Source: Dasypus novemcinctus (lineage: Eukaryota > Chordata > Mammalia > Cingulata > Dasypodidae). Taken from it: 64,000 bases of DNA. Location: NCBI RefSeq assembly GCF_030445035.2, contig NC_080689.1, positions 23,713,278-23,777,277 on the forward strand. Reading direction: 5' to 3'. Below the pieces are notes generated by a model. The model did no database searches and was not told the origin of the DNA. It saw only the letters and a list, made by a program, of their open reading frames with translations. The position numbers were made by a program, and so were the translations under genes. Numbering within the stretch: the stretch's first letter is position 1; each line of letters opens with the position of its first letter. Positions 12,133-23,278 of this stretch are shown piece after piece.

Positions 12133-12235
12133 GGGAAGAAGAAGAAGGAGGAAGAGGAGGAAAGGAAGAAGAAGCAGAGGAAGAAGAGGAAGGAGAGGAA
12201 GGAGAAGGTAAGGAAGGAGAGAAAGAAGAAAAAAT
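12133..12235 (+). repeat. polypurine (GA-rich) tract
   Basis: About 100 nt of almost uninterrupted A and G built from GAAGAA, GGAGGA and GGAAGGAGA words, broken only by one C near 12,175 and one T near 12,209. It is a low-complexity tract able in principle to form a triplex or H-DNA structure. Confidence 0.9.
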
Positions 12236-14124
12236 AACAGATAAACATATCTAGCTATATGTTATAGCTAGAAACATAGCTATATACCACTTACTGAGTG
12301 CAAACTAAGCTAAAGACTTCTTTTGTTAAATATTGCTGAATTGTATTCAAAATAAGGAGATTTTACTGAGCTCAGTTCTACCTTATCTTAAAAGGTGCTC
12401 ATGATTAACTACTGGACCTCTATGAGGGAAATCCAAATGGCCCTTGTCTCTTGAGTACATCTTTGTTTCGTATAACACCATTGACTTGACCTCATGAAAC
12501 TCCTGAGTAATAGGAGAGCCAGAATTAGTGGATTCTATAAATTAGTTGTAAGTACTTTGTTTCCATTTAATTAGCTTGATTGTAAAAGACCAAGCAAAAC
12601 ATATGAAGGTATTTTTATTTCTTTCTGCTTTTGAGGAGATAATGGCCAAACTACTAGGTCTATTTAATTAACGATGCCATATTTATTCCATAATAGTATT
12701 TCCTCACTGACACACAAAATGAATATGCTTCAGGAGGATATTAAATACAATCTTTTTGTGAGAACGAGAGATGTCAGAACAAAAGACTGTGGGTGTAAGC
12801 AATAACACATGTTCTGAACTTCTCTACAGATTGGTAATGGTCCCCAAAGGCAGAGTAAAGAGATGAGGAAGGAACGGATCAAAGAGCTGAGAGGTAGGTT
12901 CTAGAGAAGGACAAGAAAATAATGACCTCAATTTTGATGAATTTACAAATGAAATATACCTAGAGGGACCACCCCAGGAAAAAACTGATCAATTATACGA
13001 AAGATTATTTTTTTTACATTTACAAGAAGGAAACAGTTTAATTACTTTTAATAACTAAAATAAATGTTTTTATAGAAAATTACCCAAGATACTTATTTTT
13101 CCCCTGAGGTTGTGGAATTTCAAAGAATATTCAGACTTATGATAGAAAGTGCTTTTAAGAAATTTACTGCCAGGCTTAAACAACCATGATTCTGTGGCTT
13201 TATCACCTAGAGAAATAAAAGAATTGATTCATTTGTCCAATTCCTGAGATCCTTGGCCAAGTCTCAGGCTTGAGTTACACTTGGACTTTTTCTTCTCTCT
13301 GAGTGATTTCTGATCTTATATTAAAGTTACCCTTTAATAAGTGATTCTGAAGTTAAGGGTAAAATTCTATAAGAAGGAGAATTCAGCAAGTGTTTCAGAA
13401 AGTTACAGAAAAAGAAAATCCAATATAAGTATCTACTCTCCGTGTGCCAACCAACTTTCTAACCTCTAACTAATTCCCTGTTATCATATTCTCCAACTTT
13501 TCTCACACCTCACTTTCTTTCACCAGTAAATCCTATCAATATTGTTTGGATTAAATAGTCACATGAAAATTTTAAAAAGTTCCCTTTCTGAAAAAGAGAA
13601 TAATATAAACATATATCGCTCTCCCCATTTCAAAAAAATGATATTGTTGCTAAATTTTAGAGATATGCTCATTTTTTATTCAGAAACAATTATAGCAAGA
13701 AAAAGTATGGAGATCAATGACTTAAGATTGTTACTGGATTGTCAAGTGTTGCATTCTAATCTAATAATAAAATGTATTCAAGTACTGTAGTCCACTCTGG
13801 CTAAGACCCAGTCTGCTGTATATATATACCAGTGGCTACCCCTGGAAGCAAATAGGAGGTACTTTACTTATCAATTCCCATGACCTCCATCTGACTAACC
13901 ATAAAATCTAAGTAAAAAGTCAGCCCTTACTATGCAAATACATCCTAGGGAGAGCTATCCCAGCCCCACACTTGGTCCAGATTGTTGCAACCCCCTAAAC
14001 TCCACCCACTGAGAGATCATGGTGCACTCAAGGCCTCTTCCCCAAGAGGGTGAAAATTTCTTTCCCCAGAGCCAAAGGAGCAATTATAACCAAGAGACCA
14101 TAACACACTGAAAGTAGAACATGG
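12236..14124. other. unique AT-rich sequence, no gene seen
   Basis: No supported gene. A short inverted repeat CTAGCTATA-TGT-TATAGCTAG sits at 12,251-12,271. The open frame at 13,542-13,790 lacks any recognisable domain. Confidence 0.45.
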
Positions 14125-14559
14125 TGGAAGCGGATTTGGCCCAGCGGTTAGGGCATCCGTCTACCACATGGGAGGTCCGCAGTTCAAACCCCAGGCCTCC
14201 TTGATGCGTGTGCAGCTGGCCCATGCACAGTGTTGATGTGCACAAGGAGTGCTGTGCCACGCAGGGGTGTCCCCCATATAGGGGAGCCCCATGCACAAGG
14301 AGTGCGCCCCGTAAGGAGAGCCGCCCAGCGCAAAAGAAAGTGCAGCCTGCCCAGGAATGGTGCTGCACACACGGAGAGCGGACACAACAAGATGATGCAA
14401 CAAAAAAAAAGAAACACAGATTCCCATGCCACTGACAACAACAGAAGCAGACAAAGAAGAAGACACAGCAAAATAAACACAGAGAACAGACAATCAGGGT
14501 GGGGGGGGGCAGGGAAGGGAAGAGAAATAAATAACTAAATCTTTAGGAAAAAAAAAAAG
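14125..14559 (+). mobile_element. DAS-type tRNA-derived SINE, full length
   Basis: It starts GGAAGCGGATTTGGCCCAGCGG and carries box B-like AGTTCAAACCCC, the GGAGTGC body, (CA/AC)-rich tail words and AATAACTAAATC plus poly-A. No clear target-site duplication can be read. Several overlapping open frames on both strands (75-110 codons) lie wholly inside it and are artefacts. Confidence 0.92.
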
Positions 14560-14667
14560 AATATATCTACACTTGTATTTATCTATAAGCACTGGTTGCT
14601 GTCTAATTTCACTCTACCAACTAGCAAACCTTCAATTTTGTTTACAGATGACAAAGTGCCAACATAC

Positions 14668-15062
14668 AGATACACACTTTCCTAGACTCCCTTGCAGTTC
14701 TAGGTGGCCATGTGACATAGTTATGGTAATTGATATTTAAATTGAGGATGTTCTATTATAGGAAAGAAAAGACCTCCAACCCTACCAGTACCAGAACACT
14801 GCTTTCTCTTCTTGCTGCCTAGAACACTGAAGTGAGAGCCAGTTAGAGTCAAAAAACATGATAATGAAGCCTACACTCTAAGGATGTAGAGTAGAAATAG
14901 GGAAAGAACCAGAGCCCTGGTGGCATCACTGGGCAAAAGAACCATCCTGTACAGCCCACGCCAGGACTTACTGGTGTTAGAGACACACAAATCACTGTTT
15001 AAGCCTATATATTCTGAGGTTCTCTGTTACTCAAAGCAGAACACATTCCTAACTGGTTGCAA
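14668..15062. repeat. ancient interspersed repeat, family not assigned
   Basis: The segment with TAGACTCCCTTGCAGTTCTA and GGTGGCCATGTGAC, later TGTTTAAGCC and TTCTGTTACTCAAAGC, resembles a widespread mammalian repeat, probably LTR- or DNA-transposon-derived. I cannot give a secure name and the edges are approximate. Confidence 0.4.
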
Positions 15063-16094
15063 TAAGATATTACTAAATTTCAATAATGGCTAAGAAGTGT
15101 GAAGTTCCATAAAGCTCCAGACTCAACCTCTGCCATGCTAAGTGTCATGCTGATGGCTAGAAAAACAAACACATTTCATTCAGTAAGAGCACACAAATGT
15201 AGATGTGATCCTAGAGATACCTAATTTTTCAGTATGAGAAACAAGTCAGAAGTTATACTCAAAACAAAAAACAAAAAAAAAACTTACCAACAGAAGCTAC
15301 ACCAGCACTTTCAAGAAACAGATTTCTTACTTACAGAATTTTCTTTGTCTAATACCAGATGTCATTAGGTCCTGCAAGAATAAAATGTTTTTTTTTAAAT
15401 TATAATACCAAATAATATCAAAGAAAGGAAATACAAACTTAGTGATACAAAACTCAGTGCAGAATCAGGAGTATAATTCAAACAACTAAAGCAACATCAT
15501 GTTGCCTGGCTGAATTAACCCAGGGCTCTTGGCAATCACCACTCACTATTTCACTTTTGATCCATCTGCCAGCTCTCATCCCTATTTTAGCTATCTTTGC
15601 TCCTGGAATTCCTTTCTGCATCTACACATCCCCTGCTTTTCATTCTTTTTGGCTCCTAAGGCCTCAATTTCGGAAACTTCCTTTTCTTCATATTCAGTTG
15701 TCTAGTTCTTGATTCATAACACTCTCTCTGCTCTCACTCTTAGAAGCCACCTCAGATTATGCAATCAATTCTTGGCCTTCTAAATCATTGCCTTCCTCAT
15801 GGTTCTACTTCTGGTGCTGCCTCCTCACAGTACTCTAAGCTTCAGTCTCTGAATTTCCCAATACTGTTTACACACAACTCCACCAATGGAATTAAAACCC
15901 TCTTCCTATACCCTTTTTCCAGCTTCTTTTCACAAATACCCAACTGTCAAACAGCAGTCTTTGAACCTACTTTTTGTTAATTAAAAAAGTTAATTCATTA
16001 CAAAATTAAGGCAGAGGTGATGATGTAATTACAACTATGGGAAGTAGAAAATGGGATAGATGACAGCCTGTGTCCCTGCTGCTCAGAATTAAGG
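15063..16094. other. unique sequence, no gene seen
   Basis: No supported gene. The 15,500-15,980 part is pyrimidine-rich; the open frame 15,759-15,980 in it has no recognisable domain. Confidence 0.4.
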
Positions 16095-16150
16095 ATATAT
16101 ATATACATATGCACACACACACATATATACACACATATATATACACATAT
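16095..16150. repeat. (TA)n/(CA)n compound microsatellite
   Basis: Alternating TATATA, CACACACA and TATATACACA runs. On the minus strand it lies at the 3' end of the L1 segment next to it, where an A-rich tail would be expected, so it may have grown from that tail. Confidence 0.85.
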
Positions 16151-16565
16151 CTATGTGAAGTTGTGAGCTTATAAAACAATCTTGCATAATGTGCAAAATT
16201 CCCATACATCACCCTTCCATCAATACCTTGCATTGTTGTGGAACATTTGTTACAGATTCTGAAAGAACATCATCAAAATATTACTACTAGCTATGGTTCA
16301 TAGCTTACTTTTGGTATATTTTTTCCATATACCTCCCTATTATTAGCATCATGTATTAGTAGTGTACAATTGTTATAGCTCATGAGAGGACGCTTTCATA
16401 TTTGTACTGGTAGTCTCTGATCTACCACATGGTTCACTGTGTTATACAGTCCTGTGCCTTGTACAGTCCATCCAATGTGTACCCTCAGTAGCCCTCACTT
16501 CCTTCACAGAAGTATGCAGTTGTCACCTCAGTACATTTGTGACCATTTTCCTTAGTCCAAAAAAG
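16151..16565 (-). mobile_element. L1 3' untranslated region fragment, joined to U6
   Basis: Read on the minus strand it contains GGACTGTATAACACAGTGAACC, GTAACAAATGTTCCACAACAATGC and GGGTGATGTATGGGAA, in the order of mammalian L1 3' UTR sequence. It is 5'-truncated exactly where the U6 pseudogene begins, and both share the minus orientation. This is the arrangement produced when the L1 reverse transcriptase switches template from L1 RNA to U6 RNA. Confidence 0.7.
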
Positions 16566-16659
16566 AAAATATGGAATGTGTCATGAATTTGCATGTGCAG
16601 GGGCCACACTAATCTCTTTATTGTTCCAGTTTTAGGATATGTGCTGCCAAAGCAAGCAT
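16566..16659 (-). pseudogene. RNU6: U6 snRNA pseudogene
   Basis: The minus strand begins near-canonically with TGCTTGCTTTGGCAGCACAT, continues ATCCTAAAACTGGAACAATA, then GAGATTAGTGTGGCCCCTGC, ACATGCAAATTCATGACACA and ATTCCATATTTT. These are in order the 5' stem, the ACAGAGA-region counterpart, the central domain and the 3' end of the spliceosomal U6 RNA. Several substitutions and a deletion of around ten bases in the GCGCAAGGATGACACGC region show it is dead. No upstream proximal sequence element or TATA box of a true U6 gene is visible. It lies at the 5' end of an L1 fragment in the same orientation. Confidence 0.93.
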
Positions 16660-17701
16660 TCTATCTGTATTTTTTGTTCTTTTTTCAGACAGAATTAGTC
16701 CCATAAGCAGCTCTCACATAAACTAACCTATCTTTAAGTAATTTCCTTGCATTGAAATTTATAGAATTTTATGGCAACTTAAGAGGTCTCTCTCTATATA
16801 TTCAAGTGTTAAATTAACCAAAAGGACAAGCTGTCAAAACTTTGGTGCATCCTAATTAGTTTCCTTGGATCCCTCCAAAAGTGGGGGCCCAAACCTTGCA
16901 ATAACTTCTGGGGTGACAGAAATATTTATACTGGATTATACTTCCTTGTTTTCTTGCAAAAATGCTTTTTTAAAAAAAATAAAAGGCACCAAATAGAAAG
17001 AATCTGCATCATTTAAAAATCCCTTGTGTGAAAGAATCTGTCCTGTTTTATGTTTGCTGATCTGAAAGGGTATTTCAGAAAGAATGGGAAAATGAGCCCA
17101 TGAGATCAATATTCTGAACAATTAACCTATAAACAAATAAATAACACAGTATATGGGCTATTTAATGTCATATCTCCATAGGCAGAAAACAATAAGTTTG
17201 TAGGGTAGGTTGACATGATGGATTTAACTAGATTTGTGGCAAACTTTGCCAGATTCAGAAACAAAAGCAGATGTACTCTTTTCCGTTGTTCCTGCATTGT
17301 AAAGCCTGCACTCTTCCTTTCCTTTCCTTTAATCCTCTCACTGCAATTTTTATCAGTAATTTGGATATTTACTTTTATTCCCAAAGGAATGGCATATAAC
17401 AACTGTATAAAAGAAAAGGCAAAGGCAAACGTAACCATTGTGGGGCCAGAGTTCAAGTCATTTTTTTTCAGACTCCAAGAAAAATATCAAAAAAGGACAC
17501 ATATTGAGAAGCATGGCTAGCCTGGTGTTTCTTAGATGCCCTTGAACCTGCATGTATATCCACAGTTTATCCATCTGGTTATAAAACGATTGTTCACTAC
17601 TCCAAAAGTATGTTAGAATCAACTCGAAGGCTTTTAAAATACTCATTTTTCAGTCCCACCTCTGACCAATTGAAATCAAATCTGTGGGAGCTGGGCTCAG
17701 G
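16660..17701. other. unique AT-rich sequence, no gene seen
   Basis: No supported gene. Overlapping open frames of about 100 codons at 17,127-17,520 on both strands have no recognisable domains. Confidence 0.45.
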
Positions 17702-17716
17702 TACCCATAGTATTTT

Positions 17717-18057
17717 TTTTTATTCCCTCCCCCACCTTAGGCTTGCTTGCTGTCTGCTCTCTGTGTCCATTCCCTGTGCATTTTTCTGTGTGTCCATATT
17801 TATTTTTATTTATTCCTCCCCTCCGCCCACCCCCATGGCTTGTTTGCTATCTGCTCTCTGTGTCCATTCGCTGCGCGCCCTTCTGTGTTTTTACTTGTCC
17901 TTTTTGCTGGGCCACCTTATTGTGTTGGCTCTTCATGGCGCTTGTGGGCCAGCCACTCTCCACAGCGTGCGGGCAAGCCTGCCTTCACAAGGAGACCCTA
18001 GGACCCGAACCCAGGACCTCCCATATGGTAGATGGAAGCCCAACTGATTGAGCCATA
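17717..18057 (-). mobile_element. DAS-type SINE, tail-duplicated variant
   Basis: On the minus strand the element opens with the tRNA-like head (TGGCTCAATCAGTTGGGCTT) and ends in two tails: the phrase 'ctgtctgctctctgtgtccatt' on the plus strand appears twice, near 17,750 and 17,850. This matches the copy at 5,037-5,424. A 15-bp target-site duplication TACCCATAGTATTTT is present at 17,702-17,716 and 18,080-18,094. The region between the SINE 5' end and the right duplication is a palindrome (separate entry). Confidence 0.9.
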
Positions 18058-18081
18058 GGAAGTATTTTAAAATACTTCCTA
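18056..18081. other. 26-bp perfect palindrome at SINE edge
   Basis: The sequence is its own reverse complement across 26 bases, centred on TATTTTAAAATA with arms TAGGAAG and CTTCCTA. It sits exactly between the 5' end of the minus-strand SINE and the right-hand target-site duplication. It looks like extra bases made at the 5' junction by fold-back synthesis. Confidence 0.9.
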
Positions 18082-18094
18082 CCCATAGTATTTT

Positions 18095-19485
18095 AAAACA
18101 CTCTAGATACTCTGAGGCAGGCAAAAGGATGGTTGAGGTTAATCACACAAATGAAGAAATCTCCTCTATATTCCAGGCCACAGAATATATCAACAAGGCT
18201 AAAACCTCGCAACATTTTCCTAGAATAGTCTCAGCTAAATTAATATAAAGATGCTTGACTGGAAGAAATATAGTCAGAAAGATATTTATTCATGCCAAAC
18301 ACAAAAGTTAAGTTGTGAAAATGAGAATAGAGATTTCAATGACCAGAATATGCAAATAGCACATTGAGAACATTATCTCCTGGAGATAACCCCTCTCCTA
18401 GAAAACCCATTTCAGTAAATTTAAAATATATTCTAATCTTAGAATATATATTTTTAAGAATATAGATACATATATATACTCTAGGATTATTACTTAACTT
18501 ATTTGTTTAAGAATTTGAGTTCCTAAAGGCTAAAAATTGTAATACAGCATTTATATAAAATTTTAACTCTTATACAATTATCCTAAATGAAAATGAAGCA
18601 CAATAAATGAAATGGTGTTCTCTTCCTCACTTTTGATCTTTCTCCATGCCTTAAAATATTTTCCTTTCCCATGAGTGGTAAGAATTAACAAGATTCCAAT
18701 ATAGAACCAAATCTCTAGAAGATGGAACACTTTTTAATTAGCAAAGACTGTATTAATTATTAAAGGGAAATATAAGGAAAGCTACAAGGGAGACATTTCA
18801 TGACAAATAGCTATCATTCTTTGAAAGAAAGAAAAAGTGTAGCACAGTCTTTATCCACCAGTGTCTCCTCTGTGGTAGAATACAGGTAATGCTTTGACAA
18901 TATTTATGTGAGCAGGATGAAATAATGGAGATGACACTAGCTGCCAAAGAGATCAAATTCATGGAAAAGAAAAATATAAGTAGTAGGTGGAGAGGAAGAA
19001 CAAAAATCATTAAAAAAAAAAAAAGCCAGACAAGAAATGCAGGAGAGAATTTTACATCTGAAAAGACTTTAGAACCACAGATAGTACTGACAATGGAAGA
19101 GGTATCTAGGGAAAGTAAGGTGGCTGTAAGGGAAAGAGTGATCTGAAATTGGAAAGAAGAGTAAAAAAAAAAAAAAAAAGCTGAATAAAAATTACTTTAT
19201 TCAGTTTTATCATTTTAATGAAGAGAGTAAGGTCACAGACAAAGGTTTATTTAATCTCGTCCTTCATCCATTCACAAGTCAACAAATATTCGGGGAGCAA
19301 ATAAGACCATCTTTAAAGCAGGAAATAAATATGGCCAGCAAAGCTAAATGCTTATGTTGCTAACATCATTTTTAACCTTTCCTTTCAGATTTATTTCAAA
19401 ATATTTGCTTCTGGCATCTTGTTTCCCAAATTGTTTTATTATTATTATTATTAAATTGTCTTTTTTTTTAAAAGATACATAGATT
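18095..19485. other. unique AT-rich sequence, no gene seen
   Basis: No supported gene. Poly-A runs occur near 19,009 and 19,163. Short open frames at 18,048-18,248, 18,798-19,010 and 18,925-19,146 have no recognisable domains. Confidence 0.45.
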
Positions 19486-19960
19486 ACAAAAAATGTTGCA
19501 CTAAAAATATAAGAGGTTCCCACATACCCCACCCCACCCCCACCCCCACTACTCCCACATCAAGAACCTCTTTCATCATTGTGGCACATTCACTGCTTTT
19601 GGTGAAAACATTTTGGAGCACTGCTGCACTGCATAGATTATAGTTTACATTGTAGTTTGCACTCTCCCCCAGTACATTCAGTGGGTTATGGCAGGATATA
19701 TAATGTCCAGCATCTGTCCCTGCAATATCATTTAGGACAACTCTAAGTCTCGAAACGCTCCCACATCTCATCTCTTCTTCCCTCTCCCTGCCCTCAGGAT
19801 CTACCGTGGTCACTTTCTCCAGATCAGTGCTACAGTTTCTTCCACTACTAGTCAGAATAGTTCTATAGTAGAATATCAGCAAGTCCACTCTAATCCATAT
19901 TTTATTCCTCTCTCCTGTGGACCCTGGATTGGTGATGTCCACTCCACCTTATATAAACTG
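19486..19960 (-). mobile_element. L1-type 3' end with G-rich tract
   Basis: On the minus strand the order is GAGAGTGCAAACTACAATGT, AACTATAATC, GCTCCAAAATGTTTTCACC, a G-rich tract of GTGGGGGTGGGG words, GGGTATGTGGGAACCTC, then an A-rich end. The same order is present at 51,240-51,440, so this is one repeat family with a non-LTR-type tail. The words match mammalian L1 3' UTRs. A 152-codon minus-strand open frame (19,484-19,942) lies inside it and shares residues with one in the 51-kb copy, which simply reflects shared repeat ancestry. Confidence 0.65.
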
Positions 19961-20830
19961 TTTTTTTACTCCATAGCCAATAGACCAAATTTTCACCCAG
20001 CCATACCCTCAGTTTCTTTTCATTTCCATGTGGCAATAGAAGTGTTTGGAGGTAACCTGCTCAGTGAGGGAAGGCACAGCAATGCTTTCTAATCTTCGCA
20101 GATTGCCTTGGGGTGGAAGTGAGAAAGGTGTTCACAATGAGAAAAGAAACTTCAGTGGGGACTTCATTATCCTGCAAACCAATACCCAAGTACTGTTCTG
20201 CTTTTAGATGAAATAAATGTGTGTACTGTGGCACACGCTCATTTCACCACTCTGAAGGGTATTCCTCTCCCTCATCCCTCTCCAGAACCCAATTTTGTAA
20301 CACAGGTAATAGATTTTTTAGTTTTGTTTGATTCATATCCTTTTCTTTTTAGAGGGTTGTAGTTGTCAGCAGCAATTTAGAAACTGATAACATTTGTCTG
20401 CTTGAATTATCTACAGGTTTGTCATTTATTATTTCTACTTGGAAAACTCATCCCTGAATCACATTCCATAGTTCTAATGCAAAAGGTTTTAACAATTGGC
20501 TTCAAGGAATACTATCATGCAGGCATTCTATGCATCTTCAATTTTACGCAATGGTAAAATTGTCTATTATTATCTGAGATCTATGCTGAAATACTTTTGT
20601 GAGAATATATGCAAGCTCAAGACACTAATGATAAAAAAGTCTTTCTATTCTTCTATAAATTAAACATTAATTTAAAACTGACAATCCTTTATGCTAGCTA
20701 GTGATTAATACACTAAATAGTCAAAACTTTCCTTTTAATGCTTCAGATTTTATATTAAGGTTATCAGGAACCTTTGAAATTTCCCAGAAAATAGTTGGTG
20801 GCTGCCAGAGGAAAAAAAAAAAATTCATTC
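19961..20830. other. unique sequence, no gene seen
   Basis: No supported gene. It ends in a poly-A run at about 20,811-20,822 just before the retroviral insertion site. Confidence 0.45.
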
Positions 20831-20835
20831 ACAAG

Positions 20836-21294
20836 TAATATAGCCTGTGCATAAATTCAAACTTATCTAATTCTGTATCCAAGTGTGCCTAATTTCTAGA
20901 AAGTCAGTAAGGTGATATAGGCCCTACAGGCTTTAAATATTCAGCAAGGATGTAGACTGAATGTGTATTCAAAGTTACATCCAGATGGAATATGGGCGAT
21001 AGGTTAATTCAAGCTTACCTGGAATGTGGGCAATATGTTCATTCAAGCTTAGCTGGTATTCAAACAAATGGCTAAACCCTAAATTAACAAAGAAAGTTTT
21101 TTGACCCCTAAACCTCTCCTGGCCCCACCACATGTGTCTCTTGTATAAAAATAACCTAAAACCCCTAGTCAGGGCTCAGTTTTTGGACGGAAGTCCTCCA
21201 GGCCCAGCCAGTCATAATAAATTTTCCTTCTCAGAGATTCCTGAGTCCTAGCCTTCAAACACATGATCACTGAATCCTCTCTGCTTCCACTACA
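20836..21294 (+). repeat. 5' LTR of the endogenous retrovirus
   Basis: It starts TAATATAGCCTGTGC and ends CCACTACA. A TATA-like TATAAAA lies near 21,143 and the polyadenylation signal AATAAA near 21,217. The downstream primer binding site confirms that this is the 5' copy. The canonical TG start is not visible in either LTR. Confidence 0.9.
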
Positions 21295-21299
21295 TTTCC

Positions 21300-21317
21300 T
21301 GGGGGCTCGTCTGGAAT
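21300..21317 (+). other. primer binding site, tRNA-Pro type
   Basis: TGGGGGCTCGTCTGGAAT lies five bases downstream of the 5' LTR. It is close to the 18-nt complement of the 3' end of tRNA-Pro used by many gammaretroviruses, with a few changes at the 3' side. It would have primed minus-strand DNA synthesis. Confidence 0.85.
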
Positions 21318-21426
21318 CGCAATGAAGGCTAGAGATAGCAGCATTTCGTTGCCCTTTTGGACACCTCCAAGGAAGCCAGGAGGGTCCAGGCGAATCCCCA
21401 GCCCAGGGCACCCCGGCAAGACTTTT

Positions 21427-21466
21427 AGTCCAGAAAGACTAGTCCAGAAAGAAGTCCAGAAAGAAG
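21427..21466 (+). repeat. short tandem repeat in retroviral leader
   Basis: AGTCCAGAAAGA occurs three times in a row with spacings of 14 and 12 bases. It lies in the leader region before any gag sequence. Confidence 0.85.
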
Positions 21467-23278
21467 GGCCGGAGCCCTTATGGAAAAAAACAAACACATC
21501 AAAGGGTCTAAAAGGAAATCCTGAGAATGAAAAAGAAGTTTCATATGCCAGACAGGTAAGACCCCCAGGGACATAGTGTAAGCAAAGCCTAACTGTAAAT
21601 ATTAGAAGGGGGGCCTGATCAGCTCCCAAGAGGACCCTAGTACCCCCAAAATTTGGGGGGAAACCACCTTCTCCAGGTCTGTAAAGGAAAAAAAGCCTGA
21701 TGTTTGGTTTTAGTTCACTGAAGGTTGGCATCTGGTTTGCCTTCACTAAGACAGTGAAGGTTTGGTTACAGTGGGAAAGGCATAGATGTGTTTAAATCCC
21801 ACTCCCTACCTCACTTTAAGAAAAAGGCCTCCTGCCCCTCGTGCCTTTGTTTTGGCTGTTCTCTCTTTCTCTCCACTGCCACAGGAAATGAGGCATGAGT
21901 ATCCCAGTGCTTTCCACTGAGATGCATCCTAAAGAATCGGTCTAAATTTGAAAGATATTGGTTACAGAAAAATGAATTGGTTTTTGTGATAAAGCTTAGT
22001 CTGAATATGAATTGAGCAATGGAAAAGTTTAGCCAGAAATATCTTTTAATTTTAATACTGAATTGCAATTCAGCTTGCTTTGTAAGCAGCAAGAGTAGGC
22101 AAAGAGCCCTGTTAAAAGATCCCCCTCGCTAAGGTTGCAATCATTAACTAGCTGTAACTCAGTTCCCCCTGATAAGCATTAACGATAAGCTCCCTCCCCC
22201 CATAGCCTATGATTGCACTTCTCAAAAGTTAAACAAAGAAACCTCCTAGAAATAGAAAAGTAAAAAGCTCAAAAACAGTCATACTGGAGAAATGAAAATT
22301 ATGTGTCATATTTATGGACTTTGTGTTTCTGTCTGTGTGCCGTGGCTCTTTAGTGTTTGTCCATTTATTCAATGCCAGTGTATGTTTTCACACCTCTTGA
22401 TAGTGGTATTGAATTGTGTAAAATGGTGAAGTTTGGTTAAGCTGGAACTCTGGGATGCCAGGTCAGTCAACTAAAAGGGTGTCTCTTCATTCTTCCTAGA
22501 ATAGTAATCATGGCTTCTGGCATGCCAGTGGGTTCCCCAAGGGAGTCTCTTCTCAGGAATTGGGAAGTTCTGCCTGCTACTGGTCCACATGGCCACAGAG
22601 CAGCCTCTGTGTGAAACCCTGAATTCCAGTTAAACTGGTGTTAAAAAATAAAAGGGGGGGGGGGAACAGATAGATCTGAAACCCAGAAACCTCATGTCAT
22701 GTCTCCTTAAAGAAATGAGAAAATAAACATCAAACTTCTCAGTTTAAACTCAGTTGTGCCTATAAAAGGTGTGAATGGTGACCAACATAAAGAAATCTCA
22801 TGTGCCATCAATTAAGGTCAAAGAATTCCTAGAAATGCTAAAGATATATAATTCTTCTATTTTAATCTGTGCATAACTTTGTGTTCAACTTTGAAATCTG
22901 TATTCAACTTTGTCAGTTTCCTTGTGCCTAGGAAATCAGGTTTGGGGTTATCCAACTGTTACAAGTTGGATAACGGTGAAAGGTAACCTAAAAATGAATC
23001 TTTAAATGCCAGTACTGTCTTGCTAGTGGATTTAATGCACAGATCACAATTAAATAAATTTAATTGCTGGAAAAGCAGAAAAACTACACAAAATTGTTAC
23101 TAATAAAATTGTTTTAATTGCTTAGTTAATAAATAAATGTGCCCAAATTGATTTTAAGTAAAAACTTTCTAGAAACTGAGAGTTGAAATGACTGTATAAG
23201 TATCTTTATATTTTAAAAAGTTTAAAAAAAATAACTGGAATTATTACAGTAGGTAGGTGTAGCCTAGATTTCAGCTCT
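21467..23278 (+). other. retroviral leader/gag region, decayed
   Basis: This stretch lies where the leader and gag should be. I see no long plus-strand frame and no recognisable capsid or zinc-knuckle motif. A run of G occurs at 22,655-22,665. It becomes strongly AT-rich after 22,800. Confidence 0.45.

Noticed and set aside
16566..16659. A functional U6 snRNA gene
   Set aside because: Internal deletion and many substitutions, and no upstream U6 promoter elements on the minus strand.
19484..19942. A 152-codon minus-strand frame sharing ISCHN..GES.NYN.NY-like residues with a frame at 51,157-51,348
   Set aside because: The shared residues come from homologous noncoding L1-type 3' UTR sequence; neither frame has a start context or domain.
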